Shown in pieces: positions 23,286 through 35,383 of a DNA stretch of 64,000 nt (the stretch's first letter is position 1; each line of letters begins with the position of its first letter). The translations under genes and the position numbers were made by a program. Source of the stretch: Acanthacorydalis orientalis (taxonomy: Eukaryota > Arthropoda > Insecta > Megaloptera > Corydalidae). The stretch is taken from the NCBI GenBank assembly GCA_034766995.1, contig CM068322.1:2637089-2701088 (forward strand), written 5' to 3'. The notes under the pieces are model-generated. The model saw only the letters and a list, made by a program, of their open reading frames with translations, ran no database searches and had not been told where the DNA came from.

Positions 23286-24525
23286 ATTTAAGACTACCAA
23301 ATGTATCTCTAAAGTTCGTTCATTTATGTACGTCATTCATACCAATTCAAGAAAGCCTAGTTATATTTATTACTAACATGTTGCAACATGTAAAGAAGTC
23401 AAACTTGAGTTGTTTGTGACTACTATTATAAGATGAAGGCTTCTATTTTTTCCTAAAAGGATTATGATTGTCAGATATGATATTTATTTTAAATTATTTC
23501 AGTGGAAAAAAGATATGTTTCTTATAAGTAGTATAGTAAAAGTGAATCCATAAAAAATATTGATTATAAAAGAAAACAGTCTCAATTTTTTATTGATATA
23601 ATCTTATATCCTAATGTTATATTTATTTAAAAACTGAATTAATTATATTTATAACAGAAAGTGAATGAGAGTTACAAAACCTATTACATTATTTAAAATG
23701 TGTAATCCTTAGCGAATTGAAAAGATGACGAATTACTTCGAATTACAAAGTTAATAACACAAAACTTTATGGTGTTTGAATTTATCATTATTCATTAGAG
23801 AATATTTAAATGATATTTTCGTATCTGAAATACAAGTGCGCGAGTTAATTTCGGTTGAAGCTAATTTATAACATCCTGCATATGAAAATTTGTGGTCTTT
23901 TGTCTTCAATGGTCTTTTGAATACTCATTTTACAAGGCAATAACGACATTTTTGGAATTATTGTTTTGTCAAAGTTAAAATGTTTTATACGTAGAATACT
24001 TTCCTCAATTGGTATAATTATAAAATAATTTCTCTGTGAATTAATACTAACAATACCTTAATATATTTTTAAAATATGAAAACTACTTTTTCAATGTTAA
24101 TTAAGTAACAATTAGTTATTTTTAAAACTTTTATAGTTAAAATTAATTTATTTTTTCAACAAATAATCGCACATCTTATGACAATTTCATTTAATAATTT
24201 TTAATATAGAAAATCTTTTCAATGAGGTTAATTATTTTTTACAATTTTTTTGAGCAAGAATAATAGCTCAATGTAAATGAATAATTCAAAACCATAAGTT
24301 TTAATCTATCTAATCACAAATGTCCACCTTTTACTAGTTTTTTGATATCATTTAGCTTAGTTTACACTATGATTATTTTTCACGAACATTGAATTCCAAA
24401 ATCGAACGTTAATGAACTTAGTTGTCGACCCAAATATCAATATAAGATACTAAGTTTTAATTCTTAAAACGTCTGCCAAAAAAATAACATAAACAATGTT
24501 GGACAAAGAATTCAAGAAGGAAAAT
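22925..24525. other. AT-rich spacer, no gene seen
   Basis: AT-rich sequence with a (TA)n tract at 23231-23283. No recognisable coding or RNA feature. Confidence 0.65.
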
Positions 24526-24530
24526 ATTAT

Positions 24531-24875
24531 TGTTAAGACCCGAATTTCATTATTCAGTATCAGACGTAAAAATTACTTTAAAATCACAGCTAGCCAGTGC
24601 ATATGATACGAATTTTATCTACCGTAGTTGGCCAGTATATACGATAAAAATTTTATCTATCTTAGCAGGCCATTGTATACAGACGAGTTTCATTTATCTT
24701 TCGCCTTGTCAACAAACAGTATCGGTTAAAATATTTGTCAGTCTCAGTACAATTCAAAATAGGATCTGCATTGGTCATTATTAAATAAAATACGCTTATC
24801 ATTATATTAATAAGTGTGTGCAGTTTGACATTACAGAAGGTCTGCATATGTTTTCTGTACCTACTTACACTTACA
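24531..24875 (+). repeat. BEL/Pao 5' LTR
   Basis: 345 bp, starts TGTTAAGACCC and ends CACTTACA. It contains two copies of a unit like GGCCAGTATATACGATA(C/A)GAATTTTATCT. Its body matches the 3' LTR throughout except for one missing unit. Confidence 0.9.
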
Positions 24876-24900
24876 TTTTGGTCCTTCGAGCCGAATAGTT
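24876..24900 (+). other. BEL/Pao primer-binding region
   Basis: TTTTGGTCCTTCGAGCCGAA begins immediately after the 5' LTR, where the minus-strand primer tRNA pairs. The word TGGTCCTTCGA is common at this position in BEL/Pao elements. I cannot name the tRNA. Confidence 0.6.
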
Positions 24901-25134
24901 CATTAATGCGACCTACAGTGTTTACACAGTGTTATACGTGAGATACAGTGTCATTATAAGTGTTGAAATTTATTTAGTGTTCGTACAATTCATTCAAAAA
25001 GTGTTCATTCAAAAAGTTGTCATTCAAATTCATAACTCACAATCATTAAAAAGTTTTAAAAATCATTCAATTTTGTGAACATCCTGCAAACATTTGTGAA
25101 CTAGTGCAGATCCATTCAAGTCAAGAATAACATA

Positions 25135-26428
25135 CGAGGGTGGTCCCAGAAGTACCCGACCCAACAAAGGAAAGACAAAAATTTTGGAAAAAAATATATT
25201 TATTTTTCAACATTATCTCCTTTCAGCCCTATACACTTTTCCCAGCGATGTTCAATAAGTTCGACACCCTTTTTATAATAGGAACTGTCTTGCTCCTCAA
25301 AATACCCATTAACTGCCGACATCACTTCTTCATCGTTGAGAAATCTTTGACCACTGAGCCATTTTTTCAAGTTTAGGAACAGAAAATAATCCGAGAGGGA
25401 TAAATCCGGCGAATAGGGTGCATGAGGTGGCAATTCAAACTTTAATTCAATAATTTTGGCCATTGCAATAACGGATTTGTGAGCTGGTGCATTGTCTTGA
25501 TGAAACAACACTTTCTTCTTAGCCAAATGCGGCCATTTTTGCTTGATTTCTTCGCTCAAACGTTGCAATAAGTTCGCACAATACTCGCCATTGATAGATT
25601 TTCCTTTTTCAAGATAGTCAATGAAAATTATCCCACGCGCATCCCAAAAAACCGACGCCATGACCTTGCCTGCAAATGAAACGGTCTTCGCCTTCTTTGG
25701 AGCCGGTTCTAACTTTTCAGTCCATTGTTTTGATTGTTCTTTTGTCTCGGGTGTGAAGTGATGGACCCATCTTTCATCCATGGTTATGAAACGGCGCAAA
25801 AATTCTGCTTTGTTGCTGTGAAACTTCGCTAAACACTCAATTGAAACATCTTCACGACACTGTTTTTGCTCGAGTGTGAGCAAACACCGCACCCATCTTG
25901 CACACAGCTTTCTCATGTCCAAATTTTCAGATATAATGCGATGTACCGCACTTTTTGAAATGCCTACTATGTCTGCTAGCTCGCGCACTTTCAGTCGACG
26001 ATCATCCAGTACCGCTTTGTGGATTTTCTTCACCATTTCTGGAGTCGTCATCTCATTTGGTCGACCACTGCGATGCTCGTCTTGGCAGCTCGTACGGCCT
26101 CGTTTAAACTCTGCTGCCCTATATTTCACTGCTGTAAACGAAGGAGCAGACTCACCCAGAGTAGAATCCAGTTCAGCTTTTATATTGGTTGGGCTGAGGC
26201 CTTTCAAATAAAAGTATTGTATCACGTAACGATGACCAATTTTCTCCATTTTCACAAATTCATTGAAAACGTTCACTATTGATGGCTGCCAAACAAATAC
26301 TAAACAACGTGGCGTCCTCAAACTTGAAAAATATGCTTTATAGATTGTGTACTTTCTAATACAGTGATATTTTTCAAACAACTACCGCCATCTCTAGGTC
26401 AGGCCGGGTACTTCTGGGACTAACCTCG
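25135..26428 (-). mobile_element. mariner inserted in the BEL/Pao leader, full length
   Basis: The 1,294-bp element has inverted ends CGAGG(G/T)TGGTCCCAGAAGTACCCG (second copy CGAGGTTAGTCCC). It is flanked by TA at 25133-25134 and 26429-26430. It interrupts the untranslated leader of the BEL/Pao element, so it arrived after that element. Its transposase frame is unbroken. Confidence 0.93.
25200..26249 (-). CDS. mariner transposase, uninterrupted
   Basis: A complete 349-residue frame, the normal mariner length. The start is set at 26249 (MEKIGHRYVIQYFYLKGLSP), because the 44 codons upstream run into the terminal repeat. Residues 1-110 hold the two helix-turn-helix motifs with the SGRP linker (RSGRPNEM at about 60-67). 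The catalytic core has D158 (TMDERW), D252 (LFHQDNAPAHK) and D287 (SLSDYFLF), with 34 residues between the last two (D34D). Departures from consensus: MDETW is MDERW, the WVPxEL motif is WVRCLL, and YSPDLAPSD is YSPDLSLSD. These substitutions may reduce activity. It is the only full-length unbroken transposase in the window. Confidence 0.92.
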   Translation of the reverse strand: MEKIGHRYVIQYFYLKGLSPTNIKAELDSTLGESAPSFTAVKYRAAEFKRGRTSCQDEHRSGRPNEMTTPEMVKKIHKAVLDDRRLKVRELADIVGISKSAVHRIISENLDMRKLCARWVRCLLTLEQKQCREDVSIECLAKFHSNKAEFLRRFITMDERWVHHFTPETKEQSKQWTEKLEPAPKKAKTVSFAGKVMASVFWDARGIIFIDYLEKGKSINGEYCANLLQRLSEEIKQKWPHLAKKKVLFHQDNAPAHKSVIAMAKIIELKFELPPHAPYSPDLSLSDYFLFLNLKKWLSGQRFLNDEEVMSAVNGYFEEQDSSYYKKGVELIEHRWEKCIGLKGDNVEK

Positions 26429-26579
26429 TACGCTACAACGTGACATTCAAGTTAGCGTTTCAGCCAGGTACAAAGCATCAAAGTGAAGTAGACTACGGAC
26501 GATATCTCTTATCACAACCGTTATTCAACAATTCATGTACACAATATGACTTAAATCTCCAAAGAATTATCCAATGTTA

Positions 26580-28328
26580 AGAGAGAACGCCGTGGAATTA
26601 AGGCCAAGCTCAGTAGATCATCAAATACGTAGACAACGAAACTAACTTCGATGATTGTAGTCAACTCAAATTACGATTAAATAGAATAGAAGGAGTACTA
26701 GAAGAGTTTGAAACAATTCAAAGTAAAATTGACGCATTATCAGGGGAGACAAGTAGAGAATTAGACGATTTTGACCATTTGTATTACAATAATATCACTC
26801 ACGCACATAAAATTCTAAAAAAAATTGAATTGAATACTTCATCAGAAGCACTGACATTACAAAATTCTTTTAATACAGATCAGAGTCTTAGAGCCAATTA
26901 TGCACAAAACAACGTGACAAAGGCCAAAAGCAAACTCATGGGTTTGCTAAAGGTAAAGGAAATGCGACGATCAATGACAGAAATCATAAAATTAATTCAG
27001 AAAGAATACTCTCAACCTGAATTCAACAATTTAACAAATTCAAGGCTTATTCAAAAGTCCAGTGATCTCCGAGCACTAAATCCATTTATTGACCACGATC
27101 GATTAATTCGTGTAACCGGTAGATTAAAGAATTCGCAGCTTCATACTTTGAGAAACATCCAATTGTGCTGCCAAAGAGTCATCATATAACAGAACTAATA
27201 ATACGTGAAAACCACATTGAACATTTACACAGTGGGACTCAAGCTACAATGCATGCAGTAAGAACAAAATATGGACCAATATCAGAAAAAAACGTTACGA
27301 GAAAGATTGTAAGACAATGCATAAAATACTTTCGAGCAAAGCCTGATAATTACTCATATATTATGGAAATCTTCCAAAAGACAGAATCACTCAATCACGT
27401 TCATTTTTAAATACAGATGTAAATTATTGTGGTCCATTTTTTTACAAAGAAGAAAAAATTCAGAAATAGAGGAAAAGGTTAAAATTTACGCAGCTATTTG
27501 TGTATGTTTTGTAACTAAAGTGTGTCTAATAGAACTAGTAACTGATTTGACAACTGAAGCGTTTATAGCCAGTTTAAAACGATTTATTGCAAGTAGAGGC
27601 AAAATATTTAAATTTACATTCAGATAATACCACAAATTTCGTGGGTGCCAATAAGGAATTAAAGGCGTTAATTGAATTGACGAAATCGGATTTACATAAT
27701 AAAACAATGGCTGAATTTCTTACAAATCAAAATATAAGGTGGCATTTTTCATCGCCTAGATCTCCTCATTTCGGCGGATTTTATGGGAAGCTGCGGTCAA
27801 ACCATTTAAATATCATATTCATCATACCTTCGGAAATGCATTATTTACGTATGAAAAGCTATATACATATGTGACAGAAATAGAAGCAATATTAAATTCT
27901 ATACCTAGAACTCCTTTATCCTCCGATCAAAACGATTTAAATGCTCTCTCACCAACGCATTTCCTAATCGGAGACACACTCACAAGCTTACTAGATAAAG
28001 GTCTCACCAATACTAAGATAAATCGATTATCAGCCTGGCAGCATATTCAATTTATTTAGCAGCATTTTTGGAAACGATAGTCCAAAGAATACATAAACGA
28101 TCTCAATATTCGCAGCAAATGGCAACAACAAGGACCCGGAAAAGTCAGGATAGGAACTATGGTTGTCCTCAAGGAAGACGACCTACCACCTATGTACTGG
28201 TCTCGTGGACGGATAGTCAAGGTATATCAAGGAGACGAACAGTGGCCGTCAAAACCAAGTCAAGAACTTACGATCACACCGTCAAACAAGTGGTACCCTT
28301 GCCTATTGAGGAAAATATGAACATTTAA
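26580..28328 (+). pseudogene. BEL/Pao gag-pol remnant (gag start fused to integrase)
   Basis: 26580-26860 encodes the first part of gag (LKLRLNRIEGVLEEFETIQS, the DUF1759-type start). From about 26930 the sequence is the end of pol: EIIKLIQKEYSQPEF, LNPFIDHDRLIRVTGRLKNS, and an H/H/C zinc-binding segment (ENHIEHLHSGTQAT, RQCIKYFRAKP, where the second cysteine is tyrosine). The integrase core follows (SDNTTNFVGANKEL, PRSPHFGGF, and WEAAVK in the next frame). The C-terminal region is TEIEAILNSIPRTPLSS and LSPTHFLIGDTLTSL. At least four frame changes occur. Protease, RT and RNase H are deleted. It is non-functional. Confidence 0.9.
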
Positions 28329-28582
28329 CATTAAGATTAATTTTGTATTCATAGTTTGTAAGCTTTTCATAATTTTGTTAACGCAAATTTAGTTATGCAT
28401 ATGTACAGTAATTTTGTAACTTCAATCTTGTCCTTAGGATATAAACCTACTAATAATACGCGACAGCAAACATTTAACTAAAATCTTTAAATTTTGTTAT
28501 CCATCGGATAATCATTAATAGGTTGTACCATATCAATGTGTAAGAAGGAATATTGAACACTGTGTGTTCAAGGCCGGCGGAA

Positions 28583-28965
28583 TATTAAGACCCGAACTTC
28601 AGTATTCAATATCAGAAGTAAAAATTACTTTAAAATCGCAGCTGGCCAGTACATACGATACAAATTTTATCTGTCGTAGTTGGCCAGTATATACGATACG
28701 AATTTCATATATGGAATCTGGCCAGTGCATACGATACGTATTTTATATATTGTATCAGGCTAGTTTATATAGATGAGTTTTATCTGTTTCTCGCATTGTC
28801 AACAAACAGTATCGGTTAAAATATTTGTTAGTCTCAGCACAATTCAAAATAGGATCTGCATTGGTCATTATTAAATAAAATACACTTATCATTAAATTAA
28901 TAAGTGTATGCAATTTGACATTACAGAAGGTCTGCATATGTTTGCTGCACCAACTCACACTTACA
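28583..28965 (+). repeat. BEL/Pao 3' LTR
   Basis: 383 bp, starts TATTAAGACCC (the TG is mutated) and ends CACTTACA. It is longer than the 5' LTR by 38 bp, because the CCAGT...ACGATACGAATTT unit occurs three times rather than twice. Confidence 0.9.
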
Positions 28966-28970
28966 ATGAT

Positions 28971-29450
28971 ACTAAGACATAATTATTATATATCTGGGTG
29001 AAAAATGGTATAAAAATATATTTTGGGAATTTAGATAAAAAATTAAAAAAATATTCTCGGAACAATGGATTGCTATTTAATTTAGATTTTTTAAAAAATA
29101 AAATAAATACCAATTCAAAATTTTTTTCGAACATACTTTTTCATCATGTTTTTTTTATAATAGTTATTACAAATTCACTATTCGCGTATACTTAAATACG
29201 AAACATTTCTATTATTCATCATCAATCACAGTATCTAGCCTACTTAAGTCTCAAATAATGAGATTCATATCTCCTAATAGACTTTTTTAAACCATATTTA
29301 GTACCTATTTTATTGCCGAATTTCTCATTTATATTCCAAACAGTTTCTATATCATAATTATCAAATTTGAAGTACACTTATATTATACAAAAACTATGGA
29401 TTTTCTATTTTAATTAAAATTTTTTCCTTTTTTACGATTTATATACAGAT

Positions 29451-29509
<59 letters not shown>
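28971..29509. other. AT-rich spacer with (TA)n
   Basis: AT-rich sequence with no gene seen. A (TA)n tract occupies 29455-29507. Confidence 0.7.
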
Positions 29510-29511
<2 letters not shown>

Positions 29512-29791
29512 GATGAAATTTACAAATATGCAACATAAATTACACAAGAATTTAATAATACTTTCATGGCCAATTAAAGAGTATTTACAAGAAAATAACG
29601 ATTCTCTTAGTAATAATAATGGTCTCAGCGAATCATACTATTCTAACGATCCGAAAAAACAATTTCCTGAACATTTTCCGAAACAAATGTATAAAACACA
29701 TATGAACGTCGAATATATAGACCACTGTTGTTGGTATTCAACGTCAAGAGAAAGACGTCTGGTTCCTAGACGAGTGCGCACAGTAGTCTAG
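29510..29791 (+). CDS. Candidate host exon or unknown ORF
   Basis: An open frame of 93 residues follows directly after a (TA)n tract and ends in TAG. Composition is unlike the surrounding random AT frames: a hydrophilic, Asn/Ser-rich first half (KEYLQENNDSLSNNNGLSES), then HCCWYSTSRERRLVPRRVRT at the end. Local GC rises at its 3' end. I do not recognise a family, and no transposon motif is present. It could be the last exon of a host gene (an AG acceptor is available upstream) or chance. The next ~570 bp (29792-30360) hold nothing I can name. Confidence 0.25.
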
Positions 29792-30364
29792 CTCAATCTC
29801 GACAAAACTTATGACAACAAACTTATGTTTCTGACAAGCGTATACAAAAAGGATGTCATGTTTGTATGTATGACCAGCTGTCGAGATATATTTATGACAG
29901 TGTTTCATTTTGTTTCACGTTTGTTCTAGCGGAACACTAAAGACATAGCTGTTGTTATGGTTACAAATCGATATTATGAATAGAAAAACTATTTTTTTAC
30001 TTACAATACACTCTCATTTGTATGTATGCGATTACAAAAAAATCTTGTACAATCTTCAAAGTTAAAATGGAATAAGCTAAATATAAACTTTAGTTAAAGA
30101 ATAATACCTCATATATTTATTCAAATAAAATTTGCAAGTTTAGTTTGGAAAGCTTTATTAGTGAACATTAAAAAAATAAAACAGCTAAATTCCAAGTCGA
30201 CATTTTTATCATTAAAAATTAACAAAACTATGATGAAGAACAAAAATCAACCTTAAAGATATAATGAACACAATCACAAATACATTGTTAATCTTAAATT
30301 AACATAAATATTTCCTTAAGTTAATATTTAGTTGATAATTATATTTGTTTTTTAACTCTTCTCA

Positions 30365-31357
30365 TGCGATTCCACATAGACTGAAAAATTTTCGGCAGAA
30401 GGAACTAAGGTACACTTTCACTCCATTCTTGGACAAATGCTTTTTTTACTTCATTTGAGTAAAGAATGGAATCTTTTTCAAATTTTCTACCAAGTAACTC
30501 CATGAATACTCAATAGCATTTAGATCTGAAAACTGAGAGGCGTTCCTCAAATATGAGGGAAGTTATATAGGAGTCACTTTCTATCGGTTTAGATATTGTA
30601 CTTGGAACAATTGTCTTGATAGAAGTGAAAATTACTTTCTACTGATAATTTTTGTGCACTATCTTTTATATCAGACCTCAAGATATTCAGGTACATGATC
30701 TGGTCAATTATTCAGACAAATATGTGTAAGTTTCCAGAGCCTGCAACTGACGTAGCACCTCACATAATCACATACCCTCCACCGTGTAGTACAATTGGCT
30801 GCAAGTTTTTTCATTTGAATTCCTCATTGCCTCTTCTTCACACATATGATCTAGCATCTAATCAAAAAAACCTTATATATACATTCATCAGTGAAAAAAT
30901 CTTACTTTCGTAGCCAAAAGTAATTATCGTTATATTTTTTTGCAAAATCTTGCCTCTTTCTTCAATTAATCTTGCTAACAAGAGATTTTCTCCTCGCAAC
31001 TCTATCATTAAAATGATGCTGGGGTAAAACAATCCCTATAGTTTCTAGATTGACTTTTTCACCGAGATATTTCTCAAACTTTATAGCAACTTTTGAAGAA
31101 CTAAGATGAGGATTTTGTCTCATCTAACGTATTAACCAAAGTTCATTTATATCGGTCAAAAAAGTTCGCACGTTTTCTTTAGGATAATTTTGATAGTATG
31201 AGACATTTTTGTAACTTTTTATTATGTTAAATGCCATGTGGATACCCAATATACAATTTCTGATATTTTCCGCACAGTTTTAGCACTCAGTTTTACCATT
31301 TTCACGAATAATGGCTTTTCTTAACTCAACTGAAATTTGGGGATGTCTTAGCGCCAT
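30365..31357 (-). pseudogene. Tc1-like transposase, heavily decayed
   Basis: The start at 31357 reads MALRHPQISVELRKAIIREN, the first helix-turn-helix of Tc1-family transposases. Further along come a degraded GxxSVMVWG-type patch (HGGGYVIM*GATSVAGSGNL, near 30790-30730) and FHFYQDNCSKYN near 30625, which holds the second catalytic acidic residue. LNAIEYSWSYLVENLKK near 30520, in another frame, holds the glutamate expected of a DDE Tc1 enzyme. More than ten stops and several frame changes are present. Terminal repeats were not found. Confidence 0.75.
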
Positions 31358-32290
31358 ATTAACACTTTTCTGTTATCACTCACTGGTAATAAGATAAATG
31401 TAGTCAAAATATTGATATTGGCAATTTCCCTGGCCATTTAATTTAGAAAAGTGAAGTTAGCCCCAGTTCACTTAAAAATGCTATTTATGACGTGTTCCAT
31501 TTTATCTTTGAGACACATTCTTCGAAAATTTCATGTTATTTTTTTAGCTATGGAAAAAATTAATTTAAACATTTCGTTTAATGTTTTTGTAATGCTAACA
31601 AATGAAGTTCCAAAATGTATTTAATTTTTCTGGAATTATTTTTTTTCGTTAACTTCATTTAAAATTTTGAATGCAGGTTGTTCTTTTTTTATACTGTACA
31701 TACATACATACACACGCATATATATATATATATTATATATAAATAAATAAATGGCTAATAATAATCTTAGTTTTTAACATAAATCTTTTATTTTCAGAGC
31801 AGAATTTTCCATTCCAACACTAACAACAAAAAATGTACTTGATCAAAAATATTAGATAAGTAACTATTAACACTTTTTAATGTTTGGTTATGTGAAATTC
31901 GATAACGGTGTCATCTTCTTCAGATCACTAAAGTACAGGAAAATAATCACATTTCCAGAATATTGTTGAGCGCATTTTTTATATTTATGTATGGAGCAAT
32001 ACCATTTCTAGCAATATATTCAAGTCTTTCAAAACTGAATAATCAACTAAATACTCTGAAATGAATTGAAAAATTATAATTTGGACTGTTGAAGCGATTT
32101 TACTCAAGGGTTTGTGGTGCTACAAACTGTGGCGCAGACACATTAGTCAAAATAAAACACACACTTTTCATGGATAATAATATGATTCCTGCTGTCAAGT
32201 TATATTTTGCGGTGTAACAAATCTCGTATAAAACTCTTAGTTCCTTTTAGGGATTTTTTCGCTTACACTCATATTACTATACTTACTGAC

Positions 32291-32295
<5 letters not shown>

Positions 32296-32330
<35 letters not shown>

Positions 32331-32441
32331 GTATATATGTATATATATATATACATATATATGTATATATATATATACATATATATATATACATATATAT
32401 ACATATATATATATATATACATATATATGTACATATATATG

Positions 32442-32483
<42 letters not shown>

Positions 32484-32488
32484 TATAT
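32296..32488. repeat. Long (TA)n tract with CATA/GTAT interruptions
   Basis: About 190 bp, the longest simple repeat here. It is close to self-complementary, so open frames occur on both strands. Confidence 0.96.
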
Positions 32489-33348
32489 GCATCTATGTGT
32501 ATATTTCTTAATATAATTATAGTCATACATAGTCTTTTTTTACCACTAAATATATATTGGATATTCAATACCAGTCAAAATTAAGAATTTACGAAATTAT
32601 GAACATTATGAATAAGAGATAATTTTTTTAATATTAGGATTTCATTCTACAAACTCGATTGATAAATGAGGTTTTATTAATTGAACGTTATTTAAGACAA
32701 AAAAAATTTAAAGAATGATGTAGACTGAATATTTCCTTTTTTGTACTTAAATGTTAATAAAAAAATAATTTTGTAAAAAATTAAATAGTTAGTGATTTTT
32801 CTTTTCAGAATAAAATTGATGTTACATATAATACTATGCTTAAAATGTTTACTAAATTTATTTTCAGTACAATATTTACAGAACAATTTCATTTTACAAA
32901 TAGGAAATAACACAAAAGACATAAATAACAGAATAGGAATAATGACAATTGTAAATAAAGGAAAAAAATTGAACATTCATGAAAACTTAGAATTATTTAA
33001 AAATAAAAATAGTATGCTAAATGGATAAATAACAGGAATAACAACATAACTAACAACATACTTAAATTATAAACCATACCCTATCATTATGGCTGATAAA
33101 ATATCAGCCTGAAGATCAGCAATGGAAAATAAACTCCATACATGCATTAAATTACAATTATTCTTCTGATTTGTATTAGTTGTTCAAAAATTCATATATA
33201 GCATGTTTTTTTGCATAAAAAATTCTGTCGCGCAATGAAAAGTTGTATTTTTATTTACAACTTTCTAACTATTGAAATGAAAATATGCATAATTATAATA
33301 TATACTTAATTTACTTAAAGTAGTCCAGACCTAATCTGTACCAAACAC

Positions 33349-33349
33349 T

Positions 33350-33422
<73 letters not shown>

Positions 33423-33541
33423 AAGCAACATGTGTATAAATATTTTTAAATAACATTATATTTAAAATTAAATTGCCTCTTATTCTCTTACTTTTTAAAT
33501 GAAATGTCTTCAATAATAAAATAAATTCTGTTTAAAATACG

Positions 33542-33598
<57 letters not shown>
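33349..33598. repeat. Two neighbouring microsatellites
   Basis: (AC)n(AT)n at 33349-33419 and (TA)n at 33546-33598. Confidence 0.95.
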
Positions 33599-33600
<2 letters not shown>

Positions 33601-33962
33601 TATAAGTATTTAATGTTTTCCTCAATTTATTATAAATCAAATTTTTAATTATATATACGCACACTTAAATGGTTTTATGATGAACAGATGTCTGTACTGA
33701 AATTTGTTTTTACTGTCGAAACTTGCATGTCAGTGTCTGTTTTCCGGTTTGATGAACAAAGCAGAACCTTAAAAGCACTCAACAGCAGGGATATTTGAAA
33801 AGTTTACACAAACAAACAGTTATTAAAACGCAACGTAATAAAGTTAAATTTATTCTGTTAATCAATAATTTTTTTATCTTCAATATCAATAAAGTTTAAA
33901 ATGAAACCTTTAATTTATCTATTATTTTCCTGCTCTGTTTAGTATTATATGTTTTCTGTTAC

Positions 33963-33965
<3 letters not shown>

Positions 33966-34051
<86 letters not shown>
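33966..34051. repeat. (TA)n microsatellite
   Basis: About 86 bp of TA. Further tracts follow at 34170-34202 and 34409-34469. Confidence 0.95.
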
Positions 34052-34166
34052 TTTAAAACTACTATTTATATACAGATTTACTTATATTATGCAAATAAAA
34101 AAATTATGAACACGTCCATGGTGAATGCTCTGTCATAGATATACTGAAATATAATAACCTTTGGAT

Positions 34167-34206
<40 letters not shown>

Positions 34207-34406
34207 GGGAGTCAATTAAGGTTTCCACGTGGAAGTATTAAAATGGAGAAGAGGGATTAAAACTGTCATCTTATTTTTTATTTAATATTTTAGTTCAATT
34301 TAAGACTGAAATACAATTGAACTAAAATACTAAATTGGGAATAAAATATTTTCCTTAATTTATGTTTTTTTTTTAAACTTTCGCTTGAAAGCCTGGATTG
34401 AATCAT

Positions 34407-34472
<66 letters not shown>

Positions 34473-35243
34473 TTGCGTACATAATACCATTGGTCATAAT
34501 TTTTGTATTTTTTGTAATTATTTATTTTTCATATTGATTATTATTTTCTCATAATTTATATTTATTATCACAATCTAAAAATTAAATTATGTATCAATAC
34601 ATATATTACATATATACATATGCATATATCCATCATATACAAACATACATATATAACATCATTTTGTGAACTATTTATAACGATTGTTCTGCAATAGTAG
34701 CTTCTCATTTTTTTCAAAAATTATTTTCACAGTGGACGTCTGTTACTTTTTTATAATTGAGTAAAGTATATAATATGAAAATAATCTTTTTTCGATGACA
34801 CATTTCTTATTAATGTTTCGTTACCGTACTGATTAAATCAAATAAAAAACTTATGCACAGAACCACTATTAAAAAAATAAATCAAATAGGTTCTGTTCAA
34901 ATAAGATATAGTGACGAATAAATATACATCACAAAAGTCACATAATTTTGGGTAAAGTTATAAAAGAAGATAGAAACATTTGTGAGATTATTATAATTAT
35001 GGTTTATTTTTCTTCAACATTAATGATCAATCCATCTATCCACCTAGATATATTTTAATAATGAATAATATATAATTAAAATTTAATAATGATGGCAGTA
35101 AAACAATTGTCTTTTATACTAAATATTATATATCATAGTTACTGAAATAAAAATTTAGTTTTACGTTGAGGGAATATTACAATAATGGTAATGTAAAGTA
35201 ATGTCCTTTTTTTAAAATATATGCACGCAGTTATAAACACTCC

Positions 35244-35246
<3 letters not shown>

Positions 35247-35325
<79 letters not shown>

Positions 35326-35337
35326 CATATACACACG

Positions 35338-35380
<43 letters not shown>
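35247..35380. repeat. (TA)n(CA)n(TA)n compound microsatellite
   Basis: TA blocks broken by regularly spaced ATATAC, then a CA block, then a second TA block. Confidence 0.95.

Positions 35381-35383
<3 letters not shown>

Larger units (their letters stand above)
24531..28965 (+). mobile_element. BEL/Pao LTR retrotransposon, internally deleted, with nested mariner
   Basis: Two similar LTRs (24531-24875 and 28583-28965) bound the element, with possible 5-bp target copies ATTAT and ATGAT outside. The internal part starts TTTTGGTCCTTCGAGCCGAA, a leader typical of BEL/Pao elements. The order is leader, nested mariner (25135-26428), rest of leader, start of gag, then a direct jump to the end of pol (integrase and C-terminal domain). 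Protease, RT and RNase H are absent. The remaining coding part is frameshifted. Confidence 0.9.

Noticed and set aside
24531..28965. A complete autonomous LTR retrotransposon or errantivirus with an envelope gene
   Set aside because: No RT, RNase H or envelope-like frame lies between the LTRs. Only a gag start and a broken integrase region remain.
32207..32584. Long open frames of alternating Tyr-Ile on both strands
   Set aside because: They are translations of (TA)n and related tetranucleotides. The same holds for similar frames at 5075-5326, 6732-7020, 35139-35425, 40590-40832, 41588-41820, 46282-46464, 53052-53255 and 62945-63166.
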